Shown here: positions 16,041 to 24,572 of the stretch, in pieces
Layout of the letters: each line of letters begins with the position of its first letter
Numbering within the stretch: the first letter of the stretch is position 1
NCBI GenBank assembly: GCA_029779435.1
Contig: JAKPAM010000210.1
Location: forward strand, 1 to 55,892
Direction: 5' to 3'
DNA length: 55,892 nt
From: Pseudomonadota bacterium
GTDB lineage: Bacteria; Pseudomonadota; Gammaproteobacteria; Burkholderiales; Burkholderiaceae_E
The notes under the pieces: model-generated
Databases searched by the model: none
Told to the model about the DNA's origin: nothing
Seen by the model: the letters and a program-made list of their open reading frames with translations, nothing else
Translations under genes and position numbers: made by a program

Positions 16041-17306
16041 TCAAGTCCGCGACGCCCCCATCCCCGGCCAGGGGTTCCGTCCCAGCGCATTCGCGCCCGT
16101 CCCGGCGCCCGCGACCCGCATCGGCTGCAACACCAGGTTCTCCAGGTCGCTGAGCCGTACCTGCGTCAGGTTGTGCTGCCGGGAATCGGGCGCGATGCCG
16201 CCGAAGAAGAACGCGCGGACGTGATGCCCGTCGCCCAGCGAACCGAACAACTGCGCGCGCACCAGTCCGCTTAGCGGCGATGCGGCGATGCGCGCATCGC
16301 TGATCCGCATGACGACCTCATAGCGCTCGCCGTCGAGCACGATGCGGTCGAAGAATCGGAGCACGTAGCCGCGTTCCTCGCGCATCACGCGCGCCCCGCC
16401 GACGCGCACCAGCGGCTCGTCGCTATCCTGGTACCGGGCCAGCGGCTGGATGAAGCCGGCATACGACATCGCGCGCCCGCCGGGCAGCCGGATCAGGGCC
16501 TTTTGCCGGTCGACAGCGCCCAGCTCCGAATAGCAGGCGACGATGTCGGTGAGCCGCCGGGTCGGCAGCGACCGCGTCAGCATGTCCTCGACCAACGCCG
16601 CGACGCGCGCTTCGCGCTCGCCGGACTCCTGCGGCGACGCGAAGTCGGACTGGGATGCCCCATTGCCGGAGGCGGTCGAGCCGGGCACCCCTCCGCCGGG
16701 CGCCCCTGAGCCGGGCGACATCATCGCCTCGATCGCCTGCTCGAGCGCGCGAATCGCTTCGTCGTCGTCCTTGAAGGGCCCCGCCATCGGCGGCTGAATG
16801 CCGGCGTTCGCCCCGGACACCCTGCCGGGCCCGAGCAGATGCGCGGGCATGACGGCACGGGCACTGGCACCCGGAGCGATCGGGCGGTCGTCGGCCAGCA
16901 GCGCGGACAGCGGCAGCACGCCGCCCACGGCCGGATGGTAGATGTCGAATACCTCGAACGCCTGCTTGGTCGAGAAGCGCCGCGACGCGTTCAGTTCCCC
17001 TCCGAGGCGGGTTTCGTTGCGGATGAGGGTCGAAGCCTGTTCACGCAGCACGTACTCGCACAGCGGGTCGTGCGACGACTGGGGAACGGAAGCAAAGTGC
17101 GCGGAGACCGGATACGCGTCATCGAAGAACAGGCGGTCGTCGTGGACGGCCGCCATCCGCGCGCCCGCGCGCTCGCGGCACGCCGGATCCGCGCATAGGA
17201 ACGAGAACCGGCGGCGCGGTTCGGGCTGTTCGAAATAGGCGGCCTGTGCGTCGGTGATCGACACCGTGCGCTGCATTTCGACGCACCAGGCGCGCGAGGT
17301 TCTCAT
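16041..17306 (-). CDS. Conserved hypothetical protein
   Basis: Protein of 421 residues that I do not recognise. The N-terminal 100 residues contain cysteines and histidines in a possible metal-binding arrangement (RAWCVEMQ, FLCADPACRERAG, SHDPLCEYVL). Residues about 200-240 are a Gly/Pro/Ser linker, and the C-terminal half is predicted alpha/beta with VRVGGARVMREERGYVLRFFDRIVLDGERYEV. No signal peptide or membrane segment is evident. The frame stays open upstream to a TTG at 17384, with ATGs at 17324 and 17321, but GGAAAGA is well placed only for the ATG at 17306. The gene is divergent from minC and converges on dapA. Confidence 0.65.
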   Translation of the reverse strand: MRTSRAWCVEMQRTVSITDAQAAYFEQPEPRRRFSFLCADPACRERAGARMAAVHDDRLFFDDAYPVSAHFASVPQSSHDPLCEYVLREQASTLIRNETRLGGELNASRRFSTKQAFEVFDIYHPAVGGVLPLSALLADDRPIAPGASARAVMPAHLLGPGRVSGANAGIQPPMAGPFKDDDEAIRALEQAIEAMMSPGSGAPGGGVPGSTASGNGASQSDFASPQESGEREARVAALVEDMLTRSLPTRRLTDIVACYSELGAVDRQKALIRLPGGRAMSYAGFIQPLARYQDSDEPLVRVGGARVMREERGYVLRFFDRIVLDGERYEVVMRISDARIAASPLSGLVRAQLFGSLGDGHHVRAFFFGGIAPDSRQHNLTQVRLSDLENLVLQPMRVAGAGTGANALGRNPWPGMGASRT

Positions 17307-17369
17307 GGCTTGTCTTTCCATCATGCGACGCGAAACAACACTATGATTGTCGGCTTGACTGACGCTTTT

Positions 17370-17398
17370 TTCACTGTTCGACAACCACGCTGTAAACT
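17370..17398 (+). promoter_or_regulatory. Possible sigma-70 promoter of minCDE
   Basis: TTCACT (17370-17375) and TAAACT (17393-17398) are separated by 17 bases and lie 31 bases before the minC start in the divergent region. Each hexamer matches the consensus at four or five positions. This is a pattern match only. Confidence 0.4.
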
Positions 17399-17428
17399 CC
17401 GCTTTTTACATTCACAACAACATACATC

Positions 17429-18325
17429 GTGGTGAATCCGGCTCAGGGGCGCGCCAGCTTTGATCTGAAGGGCACTACCTTGCCATTGACGGCGGTCGTG
17501 CTCAAGACGACCGACCTGATCACGTTGGCGAGTGATCTCGAATCACGGATGGCCGAATCGCCCGACTATTTCGACCACGATCCGGTGGTCATCGACTTGG
17601 CGGCGGTGCGGGCCGACGACGCACCCGTCAATTTCGATTCGCTGATCGCGGTGCTGCGCAATTACCATATGGTACCGGTGGCCGCGCGCGGCGGGGGTCC
17701 GAAGCAGATGCTGGCGGCCCGGGCTGCCGGACTTTGCATGGCGCCCGACGTGTCGGGACATTCCGGTGCGAGGGCGCAGCCGGACGCCGGTCCCGGTGAA
17801 GCCGGCGGTTATCCCGCGGCGACCGGCGCATCGGTCGAGGCGCTCGCCGTCCCCACGCTCCCCGTGACGTCCGCCATGGCCGACGATGTCGATCCGGTGG
17901 CCGGCACGGTCGGAACGATCGTCGTCGAGCCGGCCGTCGAGATCCGTGAAGTCATCCGCGAAGTGGTGCGCGAGATCGAAGTGCCGGTTGGCAACGTGCC
18001 GACGCTGGTCATCGACAAGCCGCTGCGCTCGGGCCAGCAGGTCTACGCGCGCGGCGCCGACCTGATCGTGCTCGCGGCGGTCAGCTTCGGCGCCGAGGTG
18101 ATGGCCGACGGCAACATCCATGTCTACGGGCCGCTGCGCGGGCGCGCGCTGGCGGGCGTGCTGGGCGACACCACCGCGCGCATCTTCACCACCTGCCTCG
18201 AACCGCAGCTGATCTCCATCGCAGGCATCTACCGGACCACCGAGGTACCGATCGCCGACGAGGTGGCCGGCAAACCGGCCCAGGTCAAGCTCGTCGGCGA
18301 GAAGATCGTCATCGAACCGCTCTGA
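17429..18325 (+). CDS. minC: Septum site-determining protein MinC
   Basis: FtsZ-polymerisation inhibitor of 298 residues that MinD recruits to the membrane away from midcell. The N-terminal FtsZ-interacting domain is about residues 10-105 (PLTAVVLKTTDLITLASDLESRM). The C-terminal beta-helix domain starts near 190 (LVIDKPLRSGQQVYARGADL) and includes the family signature GAEVMADGNIHVYGPLRGRALAG. The two are joined by an unusually long linker of about 80 residues containing EVIREVVREIEVPV, making it longer than the 231-residue E. coli protein. The start is a GTG without a clear Shine-Dalgarno sequence; a second GTG follows at 17432. It leads the minC-minD-minE operon. Confidence 0.93.
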   Translation: MVNPAQGRASFDLKGTTLPLTAVVLKTTDLITLASDLESRMAESPDYFDHDPVVIDLAAVRADDAPVNFDSLIAVLRNYHMVPVAARGGGPKQMLAARAAGLCMAPDVSGHSGARAQPDAGPGEAGGYPAATGASVEALAVPTLPVTSAMADDVDPVAGTVGTIVVEPAVEIREVIREVVREIEVPVGNVPTLVIDKPLRSGQQVYARGADLIVLAAVSFGAEVMADGNIHVYGPLRGRALAGVLGDTTARIFTTCLEPQLISIAGIYRTTEVPIADEVAGKPAQVKLVGEKIVIEPL

Positions 18326-18404
18326 GGGACCGAGCACCCGGCCTCTGACCCGTTTCTTTCCTCCAAACAAAGACAGATACAGCCAACGGAAGGATCTACC
18401 AGAC

Positions 18405-19220
18405 ATGACCAAGATCGTCGTCGTGACATCCGGCAAGGGTGGAGTCGGCAAGACCACGACCAGCGCCAGTTTCGCGTCGGGGCTGGCCCTGCGCGGCCAT
18501 AAGACCGTGGTGATCGACTTCGACGTCGGACTGCGCAACCTGGACCTGATCATGGGCTGCGAACGACGTGTCGTCTACGACCTGATCAACGTGATCCACG
18601 GCGAGGCCAACCTGCGCCAGGCGCTGATCAAGGACAAGACCTGCGAGAACCTGTTCGTGCTGGCGGCCTCGCAGACGCGCGACAAGGATGCGCTGACCAA
18701 GGACGGCGTCGAGCGCATATTCGAAGAACTCAAGACGATGGGCTTCGACTACGTGATCTGCGATTCGCCGGCGGGTATCGAGTCCGGTGCGCTGATGGCG
18801 ATGCATTTCGCCGACGAGGCGTTGGTGGTGACCAATCCGGAAGTGTCGTCGGTGCGCGACTCGGACCGGATCCTCGGCATGCTCAGCTCCAAGACCAAGC
18901 GCGCGATCGAGGGCGGCGATCCGATCAAGGAATACCTGCTGGTGACGCGCTACAACCCGAACCGCGTCGAAGACGGGCAGATGCTGTCGCTGACCGACAT
19001 CCAGGACATCCTGCGCATTCCGTTCATCGGCGTGATCCCCGAATCCGAAGCCGTGCTGCAGGCGTCCAACCAGGGCGTGCCGGCGGTCCACTCGCACGGC
19101 TCCGACGTGTCCGAGGCCTACAAGGACGTGGTGGCCCGCTTCCTTGGCGAACGCAAGCCGATGCGCTTCATTACCGCGCAGAAGCAAAGCTTCTTCAAAC
19201 GCCTCTTCGGCGGGAGGTGA
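18405..19220 (+). CDS. minD: Septum site-determining ATPase MinD
   Basis: Membrane-associated ParA/MinD-type ATPase of 271 residues that carries MinC to the cell poles and oscillates with MinE. It has the deviant Walker A KGGVGKTT near residue 11, the switch motifs [13 protein letters not shown] and [11 protein letters not shown], and a C-terminal amphipathic membrane-targeting helix ([12 protein letters not shown]). The start is preceded by GGAAGGA. The gene is 79 bases after minC and nearly abuts minE. Confidence 0.97.
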   Translation: MTKIVVVTSGKGGVGKTTTSASFASGLALRGHKTVVIDFDVGLRNLDLIMGCERRVVYDLINVIHGEANLRQALIKDKTCENLFVLAASQTRDKDALTKDGVERIFEELKTMGFDYVICDSPAGIESGALMAMHFADEALVVTNPEVSSVRDSDRILGMLSSKTKRAIEGGDPIKEYLLVTRYNPNRVEDGQMLSLTDIQDILRIPFIGVIPESEAVLQASNQGVPAVHSHGSDVSEAYKDVVARFLGERKPMRFITAQKQSFFKRLFGGR

Positions 19221-19225
19221 GTCCG

Positions 19226-19492
19226 ATGTCGTTTTTCTCTTTCTTCCTCGGGGAGAAGAAGAAGACCGCCAAGGTCGCCAAGGAACGTCTCCAGATCATC
19301 CTGGCCCATGAGCGATCCGGCCGCGGTCCGCGCGCCGATTACCTGCCCGACCTGCAGCGCGAACTGATCGCGGTGATCTCCAAGTACGTGTCGATCAATT
19401 CCGACGACATCCGGGTCCATCTCGAACGGCAGGACAACCTCGACGTGCTCGAGGTCAAGATCGAGCTGCCCGAGCCGCCGGCCGCACGCTGA
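19226..19492 (+). CDS. minE: Cell division topological specificity factor MinE
   Basis: Small protein of 88 residues that stimulates MinD ATPase and confines MinCD to the poles. It begins with the membrane-binding SFFSFFLG segment, then the anti-MinCD helix ([19 protein letters not shown]) and the topological specificity domain. An in-frame GTG overlaps the minD stop at 19217, but GGGAGGTGAG is correctly spaced for the ATG at 19226, which also matches family length. Confidence 0.96.
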   Translation: MSFFSFFLGEKKKTAKVAKERLQIILAHERSGRGPRADYLPDLQRELIAVISKYVSINSDDIRVHLERQDNLDVLEVKIELPEPPAAR

Positions 19493-19507
19493 CGGACGCA
19501 GACGAGA

Positions 19508-21247
19508 TCAGGCGCGAGCCGTCTCGCCGCGCCCATCGTCCCGCAGCCGGGCCAGCGCGCTGGCCACCTTGGCCGGCTCGTCCTGGCCCAGCAGGCGCGC
19601 GACCTTGGGCTGCAACTGCCCGATGTCGGACAGCAGCACCTCGCGCTTGACGCGCAGCAGGCTGGCCGAATGCATCGAGAAGATCGTCAGGCCCATGCCG
19701 AGCAACAGTCGCGTGGCGTTCCAGTCGCCGGCCAGTTCACCACAGACCGACACGGGCTTGTCGGCGCGCCGCGCCGCCCGGATCGTCATCGCGATCAGTT
19801 GCAGCACGGCCGGGTGATACGGGTCGTAGAGCGACGAGATCGCATGGTCGGTGCGATCGATCGCCAGCGTGTACTGGATCAGGTCGTTGGTGCCGACCGA
19901 CAGGAAGTCCAGCCGGCGCGCGAACATCGACGCCGTCAACGCCGCCGCGGGCACTTCGATCATGCCGCCGACCGGGACGTGCGCGCCCCGCGGAATGCCG
20001 CGCTCATCGAGCTGGGACCGGGCCAGTTCGATCAGCCTCAAGGCGTGGTCGATCTCATGCCCGTGCGCGAGCATCGGAATCAGCAGGCGGACAGGACCGT
20101 GAGCCGCCGCGCGCAGGATCGCCCGCAACTGCGTGAGGAACATCAGCGGCTGCGCCAGGCAATAGCGGATCGCGCGCAGGCCCAGCGCGGGATTAGTCGC
20201 CACGACACTGCCGGCGTCGGTCTGCAGCGTCTTGTCGGCACCGACGTCCAGCGTGCGGATCGTCACCGGCCGGCCCCGCATGCCCTCGACGGCCAGCCGG
20301 TAAGCCTCGTACTGCTCGTCCTCGCCCGGCAGCTCGCTGCGGTTCAGGAACAGGAACTCGGACCGGAACAGGCCGATGCCCGCCGCGCCGGCCTCGAACG
20401 CCTGGCGCGACTCGTCGGGCAACTCGATGTTGGCCTGCAGCGTGACCGGCACGCCGTCGAGCGTGCGCGCGGGTACGTGCAACAAGCGCTTGAGCCGCTC
20501 GCGTTCCAGTTGATCGGCGGCCTGGCGATGCCGGAACTCGGCCAGCAGCGTCTCGTCGGGCGCGACATACAGGACGCCGGCCTCGCCGTCCAGGATCAGC
20601 CAGTCGTCGTCCTGGATCAGCTCGGCCGCGCAACGCAGGCCGACGACCGCCGGCACGTTCATGCTGCGCGCGAGGATCGCCGTATGCGAGGTCGTGCCGC
20701 CCAGGTCGATGCCGAAACCCAGCGCGCGCTTGAGCATCAGCATGTCGGCCGGCGCGATGTCATTGGCGATGATGATCGCCGGATCGCCGCTGCCCAGCGG
20801 ATGGGTCGTCGAGCCGGACAGCGCCTTGAGCACGCGCGCCGCGATCTGGCGCACGTCCTGGCCGCGCTCGCGCAGGTACGCGTCCTCGAACTCCTCGAAC
20901 TGCTCGGCCAGCAGCCCGGCGCGATTGGCCAGCGCCCATTCGGCGTTGACCGTCTGCTCGCGGATCATCCGGATCGCTTCTTCGCCCAGCAGCGGATCGT
21001 CGAGGATCATCCGGTGCGCATCGAGCAGCGCCTCGGCCTCGTGCGGCGCATCAGCCGGCAGATGCGCGCTGATGACGGCCAGTTCCTCGCGCACCGCCGC
21101 CTGCGCGGCGATCAGGCGCAGCACCTCGGGCTCGACCTGGTCGACGTGCAGCCGGATGCGCTCGGCGTCGAGACGGTTGGGCTCGAGCACCCGGGCGCGG
21201 CCGATGACGATCCCGCCGCCGATCGGCGTGCCGTGCAGGCTGAACAT
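19508..21247 (-). CDS. ptsI: Phosphoenolpyruvate-protein phosphotransferase (PTS enzyme I)
   Basis: Cytosolic enzyme of 579 residues that autophosphorylates from phosphoenolpyruvate and passes the phosphate to HPr. It shows the N-terminal start MFSLHGTPIGGGIVIGRA, the active-site histidine in GGTTSHTAILARSMNVPAVVG, and the PEP-binding barrel motifs GIGLFRSEFLFLNR, MIEVPAAAL and DFLSVGTNDLIQYTLA. The frame remains open upstream, and GTG 21271 has GGAG spaced 6 bases before it, so the protein may be 8 residues longer. It is downstream of ptsH in an EIIA-ptsH-ptsI cluster without a sugar permease, which points to a regulatory PTS. Confidence 0.93.
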   Translation of the reverse strand: MFSLHGTPIGGGIVIGRARVLEPNRLDAERIRLHVDQVEPEVLRLIAAQAAVREELAVISAHLPADAPHEAEALLDAHRMILDDPLLGEEAIRMIREQTVNAEWALANRAGLLAEQFEEFEDAYLRERGQDVRQIAARVLKALSGSTTHPLGSGDPAIIIANDIAPADMLMLKRALGFGIDLGGTTSHTAILARSMNVPAVVGLRCAAELIQDDDWLILDGEAGVLYVAPDETLLAEFRHRQAADQLERERLKRLLHVPARTLDGVPVTLQANIELPDESRQAFEAGAAGIGLFRSEFLFLNRSELPGEDEQYEAYRLAVEGMRGRPVTIRTLDVGADKTLQTDAGSVVATNPALGLRAIRYCLAQPLMFLTQLRAILRAAAHGPVRLLIPMLAHGHEIDHALRLIELARSQLDERGIPRGAHVPVGGMIEVPAAALTASMFARRLDFLSVGTNDLIQYTLAIDRTDHAISSLYDPYHPAVLQLIAMTIRAARRADKPVSVCGELAGDWNATRLLLGMGLTIFSMHSASLLRVKREVLLSDIGQLQPKVARLLGQDEPAKVASALARLRDDGRGETARA

Positions 21248-21293
21248 CGGGGTCACGATCACAGGCCGCACGCCGTTCTCCACGTACGTCGAT

Positions 21294-21560
21294 TCAGGAT
21301 TCGCCGAAGCCGCTGGCGATCAGCCCGTGCAGCACCTGCAGCGCCTCGTCGGCATCGGGGCCGTCGGCCTGGATCTCCAGCTTGGCGCCTTTGGCCGCCG
21401 CCAGCATCATCACCCCCATGATGCTCTTGCCGTTGACCTTGCGACCGGCCTTGGTCAACCAGATCTCGGACTTGAAGCGCGACGCCGCCTGCGTCAGCTT
21501 GGCGGACGGGCGGGCGTGCAGGCCGAGTTTGTTGACGATTTCGACTTCGATGCTGGGCAT
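21294..21560 (-). CDS. ptsH: Phosphocarrier protein HPr
   Basis: Protein of 88 residues that relays phosphate from enzyme I to EIIA. The active-site histidine is in KLGLHARPSAKL (His15), and the regulatory serine region KSIMGVMML is present (Ser46), so HPr kinase control is possible if hprK exists elsewhere. Length and motifs are standard. It lies between the EIIA gene and ptsI on the same strand. Confidence 0.96.
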   Translation of the reverse strand: MPSIEVEIVNKLGLHARPSAKLTQAASRFKSEIWLTKAGRKVNGKSIMGVMMLAAAKGAKLEIQADGPDADEALQVLHGLIASGFGES

Positions 21561-21708
21561 TTGCGCTGGGGTCTCCGCTGGCCGCCGCGGGAGGCGGGCG
21601 GCCCGATCGACGAGAAAACTGCCGCTGCCCGAATGTTGCCATGGCGGACGCGGGTTCGTCCCGATCAGCCGTCCAATAGGGGTTGGTATGCCTGCGATCG
21701 ACGCATGT

Positions 21709-22122
21709 TCACGCCGGATCGGGTCCGATGGGCGGCGGCGGGTCGATGCGGAAAACCGCTCGGCGACCGCTGTCGACGAGCAGATCGACCAGTTCGTCGA
21801 GCGGATAACGCCGGTTGTTCAGCGCCTTGAGCAGCATCGGCAGGTTGACTCCCGTCAGCACCTCGACGCGATACGGATCGGCCAGTTCGGTCGCGATCCG
21901 CGAGGGTGTCGCGCCGAACACGTCGGTCAGCACGATGGCGCCGCTGCCGTCGTTGATCCGCAGCAGCAGTTCGCGCGCGGCCGACGTGGCCGCCACCGGA
22001 TCCTCGTCGGGCACGACGTCGAGCGCGGCCAGTTGCAACGGCATGCGGCCGAAGACGTGCCGCGTGCAGCGGATCAGCGCGGTCCCCAGAGGCTCGTGCG
22101 AGACGACCAGGATGCCGATCAT
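21709..22122 (-). CDS. PTS EIIA component, mannose/fructose family
   Basis: Cytosolic protein of 137 residues with the EIIA-Man fold. The phosphorylated histidine is His9 in MIGILVVSHEPLGTAL, and GAIVLTDVFGATPSRIA and VEVLTGVNLPMLLKAL are characteristic. No EIIB, EIIC or EIID is nearby, so with HPr and enzyme I it probably forms an incomplete regulatory chain, as known in many proteobacteria. Its ATG overlaps the gshB stop (ATGA), implying coupling with glutathione synthesis genes; this arrangement is common in Burkholderiales. Confidence 0.9.
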   Translation of the reverse strand: MIGILVVSHEPLGTALIRCTRHVFGRMPLQLAALDVVPDEDPVAATSAARELLLRINDGSGAIVLTDVFGATPSRIATELADPYRVEVLTGVNLPMLLKALNNRRYPLDELVDLLVDSGRRAVFRIDPPPPIGPDPA

Positions 22123-23087
22123 GCGCGCGTCGATGCGCCGCCGCGGATCGCGCCCTCGACGGCGTCGATGAACAGGCCGGCCACGTTGCAACCCGTCTGC
22201 TGGCGGATCTCCTGGAAGCACGTGGGGCTCGTGACGTTCAGCTCGGTCATCGACGGGCCGATGACGTCCAGCCCGACCAGCAGCAGCCCGCGCGACCAGA
22301 CGATCGGCGCCAGGCCTTCGGCGATCTGGCGGTCGCGCTCATCGAGGGGCCGCGCGACACCGCGCCCGCCGGCGGCCAGGTTGCCGCGCGATTCGCCGGC
22401 CAGCGGGACGCGCGCCAGACAATAAGGCACCACCTTGCCGCCGATCAGCAGCACGCGCTTGTCGCCATCCTTGATCTCGGGCAGGAACTTCTGCGCCATG
22501 ACCGAACGCGCGCCGAACAGGTTCATCGTCTCGATGATCACCGACAGGTTCGGATCGCCCCGGGTCGCGCGGAAGATCGACGTGCCGCCCATGCCGTCCA
22601 GCAGCTTGAACACCGCGTCGCCGTGCTCGTCGACGAACCGCCGCAGCGCCGCCGCGCTGCGCGTGACCAGCGTGGGCGCCGTGTACTGCGGAAACTCGCA
22701 GATCGCCATCTTCTCGTTGTGATCGCGGATCGCGCGCGGATCGTTGAATACCCGCGCGCCGGCCGCCACCGCGCGTTCGAGCAGGTACGTCGAATACACG
22801 TACTCCATGTCGAATGGCGGGTCCTTGCGCATCAGCACCGCGTCGAAGTCCGTCAACGCCCCCTGCGACGGCTCGGTCGCGCGATACCACGGATCGGCGC
22901 CCTCTTCGATCGTCAGTTCGCGCGTGACGGCCAGCGTCCGACCGCCCTCGAACGACAGCTCATGCTGTTCGCAGGTGAAGATCCGATGACCGCGCTGGCT
23001 CGCCTCGAGCATCATCGCGTACGTCGAATCCTTGTACGTCTTGACCTGGTCGAGCGGGTCGAGAATGAACAACAGCTTGGCGCTCAT
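22119..23087 (-). CDS. gshB: Glutathione synthetase
   Basis: ATP-grasp enzyme of 322 residues that joins gamma-glutamylcysteine and glycine. It begins MSAKLLFILDPLDQVKTYKDS, has the N-terminal substrate region TDFDAVLMRKDPPFDMEYVYSTYLLE, the ATP-grasp core KLLDGMGGTSIFRA and KRVLLIGGKVVPYCLAR, and the C-terminal LVGLDVIGPSMTELNVTSPTCFQEI. GGAGCAAGTG precedes the ATG. It follows gshA by 49 bases and overlaps the EIIA gene. Confidence 0.96.
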   Translation of the reverse strand: MSAKLLFILDPLDQVKTYKDSTYAMMLEASQRGHRIFTCEQHELSFEGGRTLAVTRELTIEEGADPWYRATEPSQGALTDFDAVLMRKDPPFDMEYVYSTYLLERAVAAGARVFNDPRAIRDHNEKMAICEFPQYTAPTLVTRSAAALRRFVDEHGDAVFKLLDGMGGTSIFRATRGDPNLSVIIETMNLFGARSVMAQKFLPEIKDGDKRVLLIGGKVVPYCLARVPLAGESRGNLAAGGRGVARPLDERDRQIAEGLAPIVWSRGLLLVGLDVIGPSMTELNVTSPTCFQEIRQQTGCNVAGLFIDAVEGAIRGGASTRA

Positions 23088-23136
23088 CGGCACTTGCTCC
23101 ACGGCAAAGGGGAGAAGGAGAAAGAGAAGGACCGGC

Positions 23137-24408
23137 TCAACCGTACAGCGATTGATCCGGGTCGGTTCGTTCGAGTTCGATGGCGCTGGCCAGCATCGCC
23201 AGCCGGGCCACCACGCCATAAGCGTAGAAGCGATTCTGCGCGTGCTCGGGCCCGGCCGAGCAGTCGGGCATGTTGCAACTGGTCGCGAACGGCAGCGGCA
23301 CGAATCGCAGCCCGGGCGCGATCAGGTTCTCGTCGCGGCCGCGTTCGGCGTTGACACGATAGTAACCGCCGATCACATAGCGATCGATCATGTAGACGAT
23401 CGGCTCGGCGGTGCCGCCCTCCATCGTCTCGATCGTCGGCACGCCCTCTTGCACGACCAGGTCGCGGTGCCGGCCTCCGGCAGCCAGTTGATCGATCAGC
23501 GCCGGCAGCCGCGCCACATCGCGCACCATCACCATGCCGCGGCCGTCGGCGCCCGCTTCGGGCTTGATCACGGCATAAGGGGTGTCCGCTACGCCGTACT
23601 CGCGGTACTTCGAGCGCATCTGCTTGAGCACCGTCTCGACCGCCGACGTCAAGCGCGCGCGATCCGCCGATTCGCGCAGGTCGACCGGACCGCAGCGCGC
23701 GAAGACCGGGTTGATCAGCCACGGATCGATGTCGAACGCCTTGCCGAACTTCTTGGCGACGTCCAGGTACGCGGCCAGATGCTGGCTGCGGCGGCGCACG
23801 GCCCAGCCCGCATGCAGCGGCGGCAGCAGCGTCTGTTCGTAGACGTCTTGCAGGATGTCGGGCAAACCGTCGGACAAGTCGTCGTTCAGCACGATCGTGC
23901 ACGGATCGAAGTCGCGCAGTCCCAGGCGCCTGCCGTTGCGCACCAACGGTTCGAGCATCAACGCCTGGCCGTCGGCGACGTCGATCGGCGTGGGCGCCGT
24001 GATCGTCGGATCGAAGCTGCCGAACCGCACGTTCAGCCCGGTCTGGCGCAGCAGCGCGGCCAGCCGCAGGATGTTCTGTCCATAGCAGCCGTTGATCCGG
24101 CTGAGGTCCGGGATCAGCAGCAGATTGCGCGCATCCGGACAATACTTCTCGATCGCGGCCATCGCCGCCTGCTGGGCCAGCGGCAGCATCGGTGCCGACA
24201 GGTGGTTGAAGCCGACGGGAAACAGGCTGGTATCGACCGGAGCCAGCTTGAACGCGGCGTTGCGCAGGTCGACCGAGCAGTAGAAGGCAGGCGTGTGTTC
24301 CTGCCATTCGAGCCGGAACCAGCGCTCGATCTGCGGCGTGGCATCGAGGATGCGCTGTTCGAGATCCTGGAGCGGACCCTTCAAGGCAGTAAGCAAATGC
24401 GGAACCAT
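23137..24408 (-). CDS. gshA: Glutamate-cysteine ligase (proteobacterial GshA type)
   Basis: Enzyme of 423 residues catalysing the first step of glutathione synthesis. The sequence matches the ATP-grasp-like GshA family of beta- and some other proteobacteria rather than the E. coli form. Recognisable segments are MVPHLLTALKGPLQDLEQRI at the start, LLIPDLSRINGCYGQNILRL, VIKPEAGADGRGMVMVRD and YYRVNAERGRDENLIAPGLRF. Length fits the family. It heads the gshA-gshB-EIIA-ptsH-ptsI run. Confidence 0.93.
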   Translation of the reverse strand: MVPHLLTALKGPLQDLEQRILDATPQIERWFRLEWQEHTPAFYCSVDLRNAAFKLAPVDTSLFPVGFNHLSAPMLPLAQQAAMAAIEKYCPDARNLLLIPDLSRINGCYGQNILRLAALLRQTGLNVRFGSFDPTITAPTPIDVADGQALMLEPLVRNGRRLGLRDFDPCTIVLNDDLSDGLPDILQDVYEQTLLPPLHAGWAVRRRSQHLAAYLDVAKKFGKAFDIDPWLINPVFARCGPVDLRESADRARLTSAVETVLKQMRSKYREYGVADTPYAVIKPEAGADGRGMVMVRDVARLPALIDQLAAGGRHRDLVVQEGVPTIETMEGGTAEPIVYMIDRYVIGGYYRVNAERGRDENLIAPGLRFVPLPFATSCNMPDCSAGPEHAQNRFYAYGVVARLAMLASAIELERTDPDQSLYG

Positions 24409-24527
24409 GGCAGGGCGGCGCTCGAGCGCGGGGGACAGGTGGCTGACGAGTGATCCGATTGTACGTCGCTGGGGCCCTGTTCACCCAAAGATCGGGCCCA
24501 CGCCTTGCCGCCGCGAACCCGCGCCGC

Positions 24528-24553
24528 TGTCGGCACCGCCATCGGTGCCGACA
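24528..24553 (-). terminator. Inverted repeat after amtB, probable transcript end
   Basis: TGTCGGCACCG and CGGTGCCGACA form a perfect 11-base-pair stem with a 4-base loop, 20 bases beyond the amtB stop. No T-run follows on the minus strand. It probably separates the nitrogen operon from gshA. Confidence 0.6.
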
Positions 24554-24572
24554 CTTCCCTGCCGATCGACGA

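Noticed and set aside
19217..19225. minE start at GTG 19217
   Set aside because: The ribosome-binding site and family length favour ATG 19226.
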